From assembly GCA_032433595.1 (NCBI GenBank), contig JASWJB010000613.1:1-10988 (forward strand): a DNA stretch of 10,988 nt. The letters run 5' to 3'. The number at the start of each line of letters is the position of its first letter. Positions within the stretch are counted from its first letter, which is position 1. The translations under genes and the position numbers were made by a program. The notes beneath the pieces are model-generated. The model saw nothing but the letters and a program-made list of their open reading frames with translations, was not told where the DNA came from and made no database searches. Below, piece by piece: positions 1 through 9,158 of this stretch. The DNA comes from Conoideocrella luteorostrata (lineage: Eukaryota > Ascomycota > Sordariomycetes > Hypocreales > Clavicipitaceae).

Positions 1-126
1 CCTGTGTGTGTCCTAGGGTTAACACCCTAGGACACGTGCTGGTGGTCAGGCGGGGCCGGTCCGGGTGCTCCCCGGACGTCCCTCGCGCACCTCCATGACC
101 CGAGCTTCCAGCTCGAGTCCATCACA
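1..126 (-). mobile_element. GC-rich 5' part of an LTR, minus orientation, little RIP
   Basis: Read on the minus strand this segment starts TGTGATGGA at base 126 and aligns without gaps for about 115 bases to the start of the LTR at 4129, with one short length difference near its outer end. I count about 30 substitutions by hand; about 24 of them are C or G here against T or A in the LTR at 4129, so this copy is close to the pre-RIP state. GC is about 66% (83 of 126), against far lower values from 127 on. The outer half of the LTR lies beyond the window. It is either the 5' LTR of a younger minus-strand element lying to the left, or a solo LTR. Homology to the downstream repeat stops at 126, so 126/127 looks like an insertion junction that truncated copy 1. 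Confidence 0.85.
8..35. repeat. Inverted repeat in LTR U3 (12-bp arms)
   Basis: The arms GTGTCCTAGGGT (8-19) and ACCCTAGGACAC (24-35) are perfect reverse complements around the spacer TAAC. The inner 9-bp arms are kept in the LTR at 4223-4244, and a weaker version (about 7-bp arms) survives near 10569-10586. It lies upstream of the presumed TATA box when read in LTR orientation, so it could be a promoter or protein-binding element. That role is inference. Confidence 0.8.
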
Positions 127-128
127 AC

Positions 129-2813
129 TTACTCTTACTAATAAAAAAGATACTTTACTTATTATTAAAAGTAAGGTAATTTATAAAGCTAAATATATAT
201 ATAGTATTTTATTATATTTATATTATAAAGAGTAAAAAATATTAAATTATTTTTTAAACTTAATTTAGCTTTTTTAAATAGCTAGTTTATTTATTTAAAC
301 TTATAAGTATACTAATAATATTCTAGAGGTATATTAATAATACATTAGGTAAGGTACTAAGAAACTATACTATAGCTTATTTTAATAATATATTAATTTA
401 CTTTAGTAAGTTATATAAAAATTATATATATAAAGTATATAAGGTATTTATAAAGCTATAGTAAGCTAGGCTTAATTTAAATATTATTAATAACTAGTTT
501 ATATATAAAAAGGTTAAGTACTTAGGTTTTATAATTTAAGCTAAAAAAAAAGTTTACTTAAACCTAAAGAAGTTATTTATAATCTAGGAATAATAAGCAT
601 TAATATAAGTATAAAAAGTTTATAGCTTTCTAGGGTTTATAAACTTTTATTATAATTTTATTCTTAATTTCTTAAATATTATAATATTATTAAATAACCT
701 TTTAAGAAAAAGTATACTTTTTAAGTAAATAGCTATATATAATATAATATTTAAATAGCTTAAGATAGTATTTATATTATACTTAGTGCTAGCTTAATAA
801 AACTCTAAGAAAAATATAATACTAAAATTAAATTACTCTAGGGAGGCTCTTAAGGGATACCTTTTATAATATAATAAGTATAATATATTATACTTAGTAG
901 CTTATTACTTTATATAATTATTAATAGCCTAAAAAAACTATATAATTTATAATAAAGAATTCCTTAGTATTATTTTATACCTTTATATATAGTTAGTAAA
1001 ACTATATAGTATATTTTAACTATTTATAATTCTAATAAACTATAAGAACCTTAAATACTTTATAGCCTTAAGGGAAATATTAAAGTAATAAGTATAATAA
1101 GTAAAAACACTCTTACTCTTTAATTATTACTTATAATACTAGCTAGGAAGCTAAGTAAGCTAACTTAATATACTTTCTAAATAAAAACAAAACTAAAAAG
1201 AAGTACTAGTAAAGTATACACTACTCTTACGCTTAGTATTAATAGTAACCTTATTATATATAGCTAGTAACTAATATAAAAGTAACTTAGTTATAAATAA
1301 ACTATTACTAAAAGGTAAAACTCTCTTTATTAAGACTTTTCTATAATAGCTTTAGGACTAAGCTATTTAAAACCTAAGGTATATTGCTTAGTATTAAGTA
1401 ATAAAAACAGGGGTAAGATAATTCTTACTAAAGGTAAGGATAAAGTAATAAGTAATTAACTATACCTTAAATATATATAGTATACTATAATTTTATAGGT
1501 AACTATAAATCTTACTATATAAGCTACTTATTATAGCTTTAATATAGAAAATATATAACTCTCTTATGCTTAAATACCTAAGAAAGAATATAATATTTTA
1601 AGTATTATATTAAAACTATTATTAAAATAGTATATTATAAGATATTATATAGTTTATAAGAAACTATTACTATATAAGCATATAAAAATTATAATAATAG
1701 TAATAAAGCTTATTAAAACTAATCTTAATTACTAATAAGTATTAAAGCTAAATCTTTATAAACTTTATAATAAACTTACTAATATAAAAGAAAACTATAC
1801 TATATTACTTAATAATTATTACTAATTACTTATTAAAATATATTTAGCTAAAAGTAATAATATTTATAGTAGCTAAGGTATATATAAAGTAATTTAAGAC
1901 TTATTAGTAATACTTTTATAGCTTCCTTAAATAAATAATCTTAAACTAAGAATTAAACTAGCTTAGTATTTTCTAAATAACTCTTTATAGCTTAGTTAAA
2001 ACTAAATAGCTTCTCTTTATATTTTATTACCCCTAAATAAATAATAATATAAAATAAGTAAACTAAGAAGTATAAGTAATACTTAAAATAATAATAATAT
2101 TCTTATAATATAACTAAGTAAATTATTTATTAGTATATTAATTAGTATTAAATAAGCAGAATTTATTAATAACTAAAGTAAGCCTAAACTAAGCCTTATA
2201 TAGATTTAATATAAAACTAATATAAATAGCACTAAAGGTAAACTAATTTATTACTACTTTAAAAGGGAAAGTAATATTATTTCTTAATTACCTTAGAGAA
2301 GAAATATAGCTTATATAAGCTATAATTAATTTTATATAGTAATAATAATAAAAGAATACTAATTAATATTAATAACCTATAAAATAATTTAAGCTAAGAG
2401 ATTTTATATAGCTTAGCCTTTATAATATTAAAATAAATAAACTAAGTTATAAGCTAAATTAAGTTATAGTAAAGTATAAAGTAATAAAGGTTTTAATATT
2501 ATTTATAGCTTATTTAAATATTTTATAAAGTATTTACTTTATTTTTTATATAAACTTATTAAAGTATATAATAATAAACTTACTTTTATTTTAAATATTA
2601 TTAAACTATTACTTAGCTTTAAAACTAAAGATTAATAATATTAACTTATTTTTAAATAAGTATATTATAAAGGAAATACTAATTACTAAGAATATACTAA
2701 GCTAAGGCTATTACTAAAATATCTTAATTAAGTAATAAAATTATATACTTTTAATATAAAAACCCTTAAAAAGTATAAAGAATATAAAGGCATTAAATTA
2801 TTATAAAGCTAAG
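129..2813 (+). pseudogene. pol: pol remnant, copy 1: RT (partial), RNase H, integrase, chromodomain
   Basis: Read in the frame starting at 129, with stops ignored, this follows a Gypsy Pol. RT has LNIY (186-200) for the LDx region and YFNNILIY (378-401) for Y-x-DD-ILIY, followed by VKYLGFI near 513. SFLGFINFY (624-650) is the usual link between RT and RNase H. RNase H shows the degraded TDAS site with Asn at 831, then INYKNLKYF (1035-1061) matching TDHKNLxYF. Integrase has its core near 1752-2069: Asn at 1761 and 1944 and Lys at 2052 sit where the D,D(35)E residues belong, and the last two are exactly 36 codons apart. A chromodomain closes the protein before a TAA at 2814. Stops are frequent, many at expected Gln, Trp or Arg positions. 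It encodes no product today; strand and domain order fix the class as Ty3/Gypsy. Confidence 0.9.
2655..2813 (+). pseudogene. Chromodomain remnant at the C-terminus of integrase, copy 1
   Basis: The frame reads NKYIIKEIL, then a variable loop, GYYxNILIKxxNY, and a xKPLKSI tail, matching the YxVExIL...VKWxGY...WEP pattern of chromodomains at the C-terminus of chromovirus integrases. The Trp after IK is TAA here but TAG at the same place in copy 2, the two successive products expected from TGG when its G bases become A. In living relatives this domain binds methylated histone H3 and directs insertion into heterochromatin. That function is known for the family and is not testable in this dead copy. 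Confidence 0.8.
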
Positions 2814-4098
2814 TAAAAAAATATTTATATATATAATAAGCTTAAAAAAAGTATATTTTATTTTTTATTAATATTTACTAAGAAAATAACTAAAGCTACT
2901 TAAGGTAAATAAAAAACTATAAGTAATACTTAGTAAGAAACTAAAGGGGTAGCACCTTATTAGCGCTTTAAGAGTAAGCTAAAAATAATAAGAACCTAAA
3001 CTAATATAATTTAAATATTCCCTTAGAAGCTACTAATAAATAAAGGGAATAATAAATATAATATATTATTATTAAATAAAGTAATACTATTAGTAAGAGG
3101 GGGGCTATAAAAAGGTATAGTATAGTAATTAATTATTATACTACTTAGGGTAATTATAGTATAATTAATAAACTTATTTAAGTAGTAAATACTTTTATTA
3201 ATATTAATTATTCCTATAAAAATACTAAGAGTACCTAAGAGAGTAATACTATAAATAAGAGTTATAAGTAAGGGGGTATAGCTTAGTATTACCTTAGTAA
3301 TAGGTTTAGTAATAGCTATAGCTAAAAGAGTAAAAAAATAGTTCTAAGCTATTAAAAATTAAGTAATTAATTTAACTCTCTTAGCCTTTTAGCTAATAAT
3401 AGCAAGAATAATAAGCTTAGTAATTAACTTACTAGCATTAATTAACTCTTATAGCTAGTAAAGGGAGTAATAAAGTTTTAAAAAAGTAGTGTAAATATAT
3501 ATACTTTAGGTATACTTTTTATATTTTTACTTATACTTTTTATAAGTAACTTACTAGCTATAAGTATATTTAGCTTTACTTATATTTTATTAGTCTTTAA
3601 TATATTAATTATACTAATATCTTATCTCCTTACTATTATTAAGCTCTTTATTCTTAAAGTTATTAGTAATAATAAAAGAGTATATACTATACTTTTTTTT
3701 TAAGTAATTAATAAGGGGGTTACTAAGGTATAATAAAGATAAGTAAATTAAAGATATAGTAAAGGTAAAGGAAATAAAATTATATTTCTATAAAGTATTA
3801 GTATAAGTAATATAAAGGTTATAAATAAAGTAACTAATATAAGAGATTAGGAATTAAAAAGTTAATAATATAAAAGAAAAAAGCTTTTAGAATAATAAAG
3901 GCTTATAGGAGAAAAGGGTAAAGGGAGAAGTTATATAAAAAACTTAGTAATTTAAGAAAAAATAAGAGTAAGGGTTAAGTAGGGTTATAGAGTAATAAAT
4001 ATATATATAATAATAAATAAAGTATAAGGCCCTATAAATATAAATAGCACTTGCCTTGCTATAAGGCAAGAATATAATAAACCCCCCTAACTTTAATA
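2814..4098 (+). other. Unassigned 3' region between chromodomain and polypurine tract, copy 1
   Basis: About 1.3 kb separates the chromodomain from the 3' LTR, more than a short 3' untranslated region needs. The matching stretch in copy 2 (about 9159-10440) has nearly the same length. The frame starting at 3482 is free of stops for 73 codons (3482-3700) and reads as mostly Leu, Ile, Phe and Ser. RIP turns ACA into ATA, TCA into TTA and CCA into CTA, so apparent Ile and Leu may have been Thr, Ser or Pro. The part from about 3840 to 3960 is purine-rich and would be Lys/Arg-rich on the plus strand. I recognise no domain on either strand. It could be an extra ORF after pol, a Pol tail, or non-coding. 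Confidence 0.5.
4050..4070. repeat. Small hairpin with 8-bp arms
   Basis: CTTGCCTT (4050-4057) and AAGGCAAG (4063-4070) are perfect reverse complements around GCTAT. The spot keeps CpA and TpG dinucleotides that are nearly absent further upstream. In copy 2 (about 10390-10412) the arms are disrupted by substitutions. It lies about 60 bp upstream of the LTR; no role is shown. Confidence 0.6.
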
Positions 4099-4128
4099 GG
4101 AAGAGGGAAAAGCATAAGGAGGGAGCTA
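4099..4128 (+). promoter_or_regulatory. Polypurine tract before the 3' LTR, copy 1
   Basis: A purine-rich run ending in AAGGAGGGAGCTA stops exactly at the LTR start (4129). In LTR retrotransposons the polypurine tract primes plus-strand DNA synthesis, and its position here confirms plus orientation. Copy 2 has the equivalent AGAAGGGAGCTA ending at 10472. Confidence 0.75.
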
Positions 4129-4367
4129 TATAATAGACTTAAGCTAGAAGCTTAAATTATAGGGGTGCGCGAGGGTTATCCGGGGAGCACCTAGACTAGC
4201 CCCGCTAGGCTATTACCACAAGTCCTAGGGTGTTAACCCTAGGATACACACATAGGATATAAATAGGTAGCAAGTAGGGTAAGATACATAGACTTTCTTC
4301 TCTCTCTATAATTAATGTAAACTCTATTAACGCTAGTTCGCAGTAGCCACTAGGCTAGTCCATAACA
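4129..4367 (+). mobile_element. LTR (239 bp), shared by copies 1 and 2
   Basis: The left edge is set by the end of homology with the GC-rich LTR at 1-126, whose terminus is TGTGATGGA; here it is RIP-altered to TATAATAGA. The right edge TCCATAACA (4359-4367) mirrors TGTGATGGA with one mismatch, the short terminal inverted repeat typical of LTRs. A polypurine tract precedes it. Inside are the U3 inverted repeat (4223-4244), a TATA-like box (4258-4265), and a pyrimidine-rich stretch followed by AATGTAAACTC, a plausible transcription start region. No other LTR occurs before 10473, so this one probably acts as 3' LTR of copy 1 and 5' LTR of copy 2. The half from about 4245 on keeps many CpA, TpG and CpG sites. 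Confidence 0.88.
4258..4265 (+). promoter_or_regulatory. TATA-like box in the LTR
   Basis: TATAAATA stands between the U3 inverted repeat and the pyrimidine-rich TTTCTTCTCTCTCT segment, the usual place for the LTR promoter. The second LTR has TATATATA at 10600-10607. In DNA this AT-rich a TATA match alone is weak; the support is its position. Confidence 0.5.
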
Positions 4368-4700
4368 TAAAATCTATTTATAGTAACATTATATATATAA
4401 TTTTTGTAATGTAATGTAATTAATTACATTACATTACAAATTACATTATAATAATTACAAATTACATTATATTATATTACAAGCACCTTTTAATTACATT
4501 ATAATTACATAAAAAGTCTAAAAACTACAATAATTATATTACATATAATGCTCTAGCTATTACTAATAACTAATTTATATAATAAAAATAAAATAATATT
4601 TTAAGCCTAAAAAAGCTTAATAAAGCATAAATTATAGGTAAACTATACCTTTATTAATAATAACTATAACTAATAGTTTTATATATACTAGAACTTATTA
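4368..4700 (+). other. Leader between LTR and gag with TGTAAT/ATTACA repeats
   Basis: Directly after the LTR comes TAAAATCTATTTATAG, where a primer-binding site would lie. I could not match it to a tRNA 3' end, and RIP may have blurred it. From 4403 to 4550 the sequence is built from TGTAA/TTACA units in both orientations and still holds many TpG and CpA steps. After about 4560 it returns to the RIP-type composition. No coding signal is evident before gag. Confidence 0.55.
4403..4440. repeat. 38-bp perfect palindrome in the TGTAAT tract
   Basis: Bases 4403-4421 (TTTGTAATGTAATGTAATT) are the exact reverse complement of 4422-4440, with no spacer. Each arm contains tandem TGTAA/GTAAT units. The left arm plus upstream bases (4396-4422) recurs exactly at 10714-10740 after the second LTR, but there the right arm is shorter. 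Confidence 0.9.
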
Positions 4701-5700
4701 CTTAAAGTATAATTCTAAGTAGCTTTATTTTTTAAGATAAGTATAATATTTTAGTATAACTTAGTATACTTTATAAAATATTTTATATTTATATTTATTA
4801 ACCCTTATTACTAGGAATAAGTTATTACTAAACTTAACTTAATTAAATAATAATAAAATAAAGAGTTTATTAACTTTTATATATAATTTAAGTAATAATT
4901 TACTTTTATAAGTAAATTATAGTAAGTAAATACTATTAAGTTAATAAAACTTTATATAATACTAAATAAATAAATATAAAATTACTATATAAAGCATAAA
5001 GTGCTATAGTTAAACTATAACTTAGTAATAAAATAATACTATAGTATTACTTTAAATATTAACTCTTATTAGCTTAAGAAAAAATATTACACTAAATAAA
5101 CTATATTATTATAATAAATACTAAGTAAAGATATAAAAATAATAAGAATTAATATAGCTTATATATAATAAAGTAATTAAAAGGAGTATAATTAATACTT
5201 AGGGATAATATAAATTAATACTATACTAAGGCTAACCTAGGCTTAATAAGTAACCTAAGAGGTATAAGAGAGTTACTATATTAAATAATAATATTTATAT
5301 TATAAATTTAATAATTACTATATTATAAACTATTAATTATTATTACTATATTATAATAATAATAAGCTAAGTATAAACTTTTATAAAATAATACTAAATA
5401 GCCCCTAGGAAAATATTAATATAAAGAAATTAAAAAATAAGTTACTTTTAAAATAAGTTTTATTTAAGAGAAAAAAAGTAATATATAATTACTATATAAT
5501 ATATATTATAAAAACTTTTAAATAAAATTTTAAAAAATTAAGAAATAAATAAATATATAATTTTTTTTAATTCTTATATTATTTAATAACTTTTTTTTAT
5601 TAATATAATAATAAATAATAATTATAACTATTATATTATTATAAGTAAGAAACTTATATAATAATTATACCTTAAGTAAATATTACTTTTAAAGAAATAA
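4700..5700 (+). pseudogene. gag: gag remnant, copy 2 (limits approximate)
   Basis: With stops ignored, the frame at 4854 reads xNKEFINFYIQFK followed about 30 codons later by NKxIxNYYIKHKVL (4965-5003). This resembles the W-x2-F...F...F and later Q-x3-I-x-Y-x3-F-x3-L pattern of the Retrotrans_gag capsid domain. Position between the LTR leader and protease is right for Gag, the structural protein that forms the virus-like particle. A Tyr/Asn-rich patch near 5290-5335 might be a ruined CCHC knuckle, but the spacing is not canonical and I do not claim it. The start and end could not be set. No copy 1 counterpart is present for comparison, so the call rests on one degraded sequence. Confidence 0.5.
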
Positions 5701-5799
5701 TATATATATATTATAGTATATATATATAAAAAAAGTAATAAAATATAACTATATATAATAAGTATTTATTATTTAGTTTACTTTATAGCTAATATAAAT

Positions 5800-6010
5800 A
5801 ATTAAAAATTTCTTATTATAGCTTATATAATCCTAGGATTAATTAAGAATTATATTCTAGGGAACTTATAAATAAAGTAAAATAAAGTTACCTTATAAGT
5901 AATAAAATAATAACTTATTATTAATACTTATAAGAACTTTACTATATAAGCTATAAATAAATATAATTTAATAACCTTAATAATAGCTATTTTAGGCTTT
6001 ATTTATATAA
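5800..6010 (+). pseudogene. Aspartic protease remnant of pol, copy 2
   Basis: In the frame at 5821 the reading AYIILGLIKNYI lines up with the A-x-I-D-S-G-A-x-x-N-x-I active-site region of Gypsy proteases; the Asp codon now reads ATC (Ile). Fifty-five codons later IAILGF (5983-6000) fits the conserved ILG-x-P-W segment of the same fold. In living elements this enzyme cuts the Gag-Pol precursor. The spacing of the two motifs and the position just ahead of RT support the call, but the catalytic residue is not visible. Confidence 0.6.
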
Positions 6011-9000
6011 GCTTAATATAATAAAAAAATAAAAGGAAATAAAGTACTTACTTTATAATAATAAGCTTATATAAAATTATATTAATACTTATAATAAAAG
6101 TAAGCAAAGAGAAATAAGTAAATAATATAAAGAAGTAACTCTTACTTAAAATAGCTAATTACTAAGACTTATTTAATAAAGAAAAGCTACTAAGCTATTA
6201 CTATATTATAGTAAGTTTAATTACTATATTTAACTATAGTAATAACTTAATAGGTTTAAACTAAGCTTATTATAAGTATTATTATATAATATACTAAGGG
6301 AGTAATTACTAGAAATCTAAAAGTAAGTAATAGAATTAATAAACTAAGGCTAAATTTAAATAAGTTTCTCTTTAGTTATTATATTAATATTTTTAGTAAA
6401 AAAACTAAGAAAAAGTTAATATTTTTATATAAATTACTATATATTAAATAAAGTAATAAATTAAAACTATTACTTACTCTTATTAATAAAAGAGATACTT
6501 TACTTATTATTAAAAGCAAGGTAATTTATAAAGCTAAATATATATATAATATTTTACTATATTTATATTATAAAAAGCAAGGAATATTAAATTACCTTTT
6601 AAACTTAGTTTAGCTTTTTTAAATAGCTAATATATATATTTAGGCTTATAAGTATATTAATAATATTTTAGAAATATATTAATAATATACTAAGTAAGGC
6701 ACTAAAAGATTATATTATTACTTATTTTAATAATATATTAATATACTTTAGTAAGTTATATAAAAACTATATATATAAAGTATATAAGGTACTTATAAAG
6801 CTATAGTAAGCTAAGCTTAATTTAAATATTATAAAATATTAATTTATATATAAAAAAGTTAAGTACTTTAATTTTATAATTAAAGCTAAGAAAAAAGTTT
6901 ACTTAAACTTAAAAAAGCTATTTATAATCTAGGAATAATAAGTATTAATATAAGTATAAAGAGTTTATAGCTTCCTAGGGTTTATAAACTTTTATTATAA
7001 TTTTATTTTTAACTTCTTAAATATTATAATATTATTAAATAACCTTTTAAGAAAAAAAGTACTTTTTAAGTAAATAGCTATATATAATATAGTATTTAAG
7101 TAGCTTAAAATAGTATTTATATTATATTTAGTGCTAGCTTAATAAAACCCTAAGAAAAATATAATACTAAAATTAAATTACTATAAGAAGGCTCTTAAGG
7201 GATACCTTTTATAATATAATAAGTATAATATTTTATGCTTAATAGCTTATTACTTTATATAATTAATAATAGCTTAAAGAAACTATATAATTTATAATAA
7301 GAAATTACTTAATATTATTTTATACCTTTATATATAGTTAGTAAAGCTATATAATATATTTTAATTATTTATAATCTTAATAAACTATAAGAACTTTAAA
7401 TACTTTATAGCTTTAAGGGAAATATTAAAATAATAAGTATAATAAGTAAAAATACTTTTACTCTTTAATTATTATTTATATTACTAATTAAGAAGCTAAG
7501 TAAGCTAACTTAATATACTCTTTAAGTAAAAATAAAATTAAAAAGGAATATTAGTAAAGTATATATTACTCTTATACTTAATATTAATTATAAGCTTATT
7601 ATATATAGCTAATAATTAATATAAAAGTAACCTAAATATAGGTTACTTATTACCTAGGGGTAAGACTCTCTTTACTAAAACCTTCTTATAATAGCTATAA
7701 AACTAAGCTATATAAAACTTAAGGTATATAACTTAGTATTAAGTAATAAAGATAAAAGTAAGGTAATTCTTACTAAAAGCAAAAATAAGGTAATAAGTAA
7801 TAAACTATACTCTTAATATATATAATATACTATAATTCTAAGAGTATTTATAAATACTATTATATAAGCTACTTACTATAGCCTTAATATAAAAAATATA
7901 TAATTCCTTTATACTAAAATACTTAAGAAAAAATATAATATTTTAAGTATTATACTAAAACTATTATTAAAATAATATATTATAAAATATTATATAATTT
8001 ATAAAAAATTACTATTATATAAAGGTATAAAAATTATAATAATAATAATAAGGCTTATTAAAATTAATCTTAATTACTAATAAATACTAAAGCTAAATCT
8101 TTATAAACTTTATAATTAACTTATTAATAAAAAATAAAATTATACTATATTACTTAATAGTTATTATTAATTACTTATTAAAATATATTTAGCTAAAAGT
8201 AATAATATTAATAATAACTAAGGTATATATAGAGTAATTTAAGACTTATTAGTAATATTTCTATAGCTTCCCTAGGTAAATTATCTTAAATTAAGAATTA
8301 AACTAGCTTAATATCTTTTAAATAACTCTTTATAGCTTAATTAAAACTAAATAGCTTTTTTTTATATTTTATTACCCTTAAATAAATAATAATATAAAAT
8401 AAGTAAATTAAAAAGTATAAGTAATACTTAAGATAATAATAATATTCTTATAATATAACTAAGTAAACTATTTACTAATATACTAGTTAATATTAAATAA
8501 GTAAAATTTATTAGTAACTAAAGTAAGCTTAAACTAAGCCTTATATAAATTTAATATAAAACTAATATAAATAGCACTAAAAGTAAACTATTTTATTATT
8601 ACTTTAAAGGGAAAAATAATATTATTTCTTAATTACTTTAAGAAAAAGATATAGCTTATATAAGTTATAATTAATTTTATATAATAATAATAATAAAAAA
8701 ATACTAATTAATACTAATAACTTATAAAATAATTTAAGCTAAAAGACTTTCTATAGCTTAGCCTTTATAATATTAAAATAAATAAACTAAGTTATAAGCT
8801 AAATTAAGTTATAGTAAAGTATAAAGTACTAAAGGTTTTAATATTACTTATAGCTTATTTAAATATTTTATAAAGTATTTACCTTACTTTTTATATAAAC
8901 TTACTAAAGTATATAATAATAAATTTACTTTTTTCTTAAATATTATTAAATTATTACTTAGCCTTAAAACTAAAAATTAATAAAACTAATTACTCCTTAA

Positions 9001-9158
9001 ATAAATATATTATAAAGAAAATACTAGCTCTTAAGAATATACTAAGCTAAGGCTATTACTAAAATATTTTAGTTAAATAGTAAAGCTATATACTCTTAAT
9101 ATAAAAACTCTTAAAAAGTATAAAGAATATAAAGGTATTAAATTATTATAAAACTAAG
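5821..9158 (+). pseudogene. pol: pol remnant, copy 2: protease, RT, RNase H, integrase, chromodomain
   Basis: This is the more complete Pol of the window. Protease reads in one frame (5821-6186) and RT onward in another (from 6183), joined at a one-base slip in an A run at 6182-6185. The RT start is clear: ATKLLLYYSKFNYYI (6186-6230) resembles the KLPPHRxxDHxI stretch, IFLVKK (6387-6404) the LFVKK motif, and YINY (6426-6437) the VDYR region. RT palm motifs follow: Asn 6537 in LNIY and YFNN at 6723-6734. RNase H, integrase and the chromodomain (9006-9158) align with copy 1 at +6345. The codons for all three RT Asps are now Asn. Many stops sit where Gln or Trp is expected, as RIP produces. No functional enzyme is encoded. 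Confidence 0.9.
9000..9158 (+). pseudogene. Chromodomain remnant, copy 2
   Basis: Aligned with 2655-2813 of copy 1. It reads KYIIKKIL...LVKxxSYILLI, where the position after VK is TAG, the direct TpG-to-TpA product of TGG. Copy 1 has TAA there. A TAA at 9159 matches the stop at 2814, so the end of Pol may be here, although a former Gln codon cannot be excluded. Confidence 0.78.

Larger units (their letters stand above)
127..4367 (+). mobile_element. Ty3/Gypsy retrotransposon copy 1, 5'-truncated and RIP-mutated
   Basis: This is the 3' two-thirds of a Gypsy-type element: partial RT, RNase H, integrase, chromodomain, an unassigned 3' region, a polypurine tract and a 3' LTR at 4129-4367. It aligns with copy 2 at an offset of 6,345 bp at its left end (127 with 6472) and 6,342-6,344 at the LTR, so indels are few. 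In a hand alignment of the first 240 or so bases I count roughly 27 transitions and 2 transversions. The gag and protease part is missing. The left break falls inside the RT coding region, directly against the inverted GC-rich LTR piece at 1-126. Confidence 0.9.

Noticed and set aside
12..31. CCTAGGG/CCCTAGG resembling telomere repeats
   Set aside because: It occurs as a single inverted repeat inside an LTR and not as a tandem TTAGGG array.
2081..2107. NNNNILI reading taken at first for the RT YxDD motif
   Set aside because: The true RT motif is at 378-401 in the pol frame; 2081 falls just after the integrase core in another frame.
1..4367. DNA transposon with long terminal inverted repeats (1-126 against 4129-4254)
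   Set aside because: The repeat has LTR termini (TGTGATGGA...TCCATAACA), a polypurine tract in front and Gypsy pol inside. Copy 2 lacks any such inverted repeat before 6472. An inverted LTR of a second element explains it better.
4368..4385. tRNA primer-binding site after the LTR
   Set aside because: The position is right, but the bases do not match a tRNA 3' end that I know, and RIP makes any match unreliable.
6268..6309. A C-x2-C-x4-H-x4-C zinc-knuckle pattern when Tyr codons are read as former Cys/His
   Set aside because: It is in a different frame from the RT reading, which is continuous across it (LYNxxxEELLEI-like, then LFVKK). It also lies only about 100 bp before LFVKK, too close for a Gag knuckle. 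It is a chance product of TAT/TAC-rich DNA.
6314..6430. Open stretch of about 40 codons in the frame starting at 6314
   Set aside because: The neighbouring frame carries recognisable RT motifs over the same bases. Stop-poor frames arise by chance because RIP creates TAA/TAG mainly where CAA, CAG or TGG stood.
4560..6470. A separate gene or unrelated repeat between the two copies
   Set aside because: Gag-like, protease and RT N-terminal motifs in the expected order make it the 5' part of copy 2.
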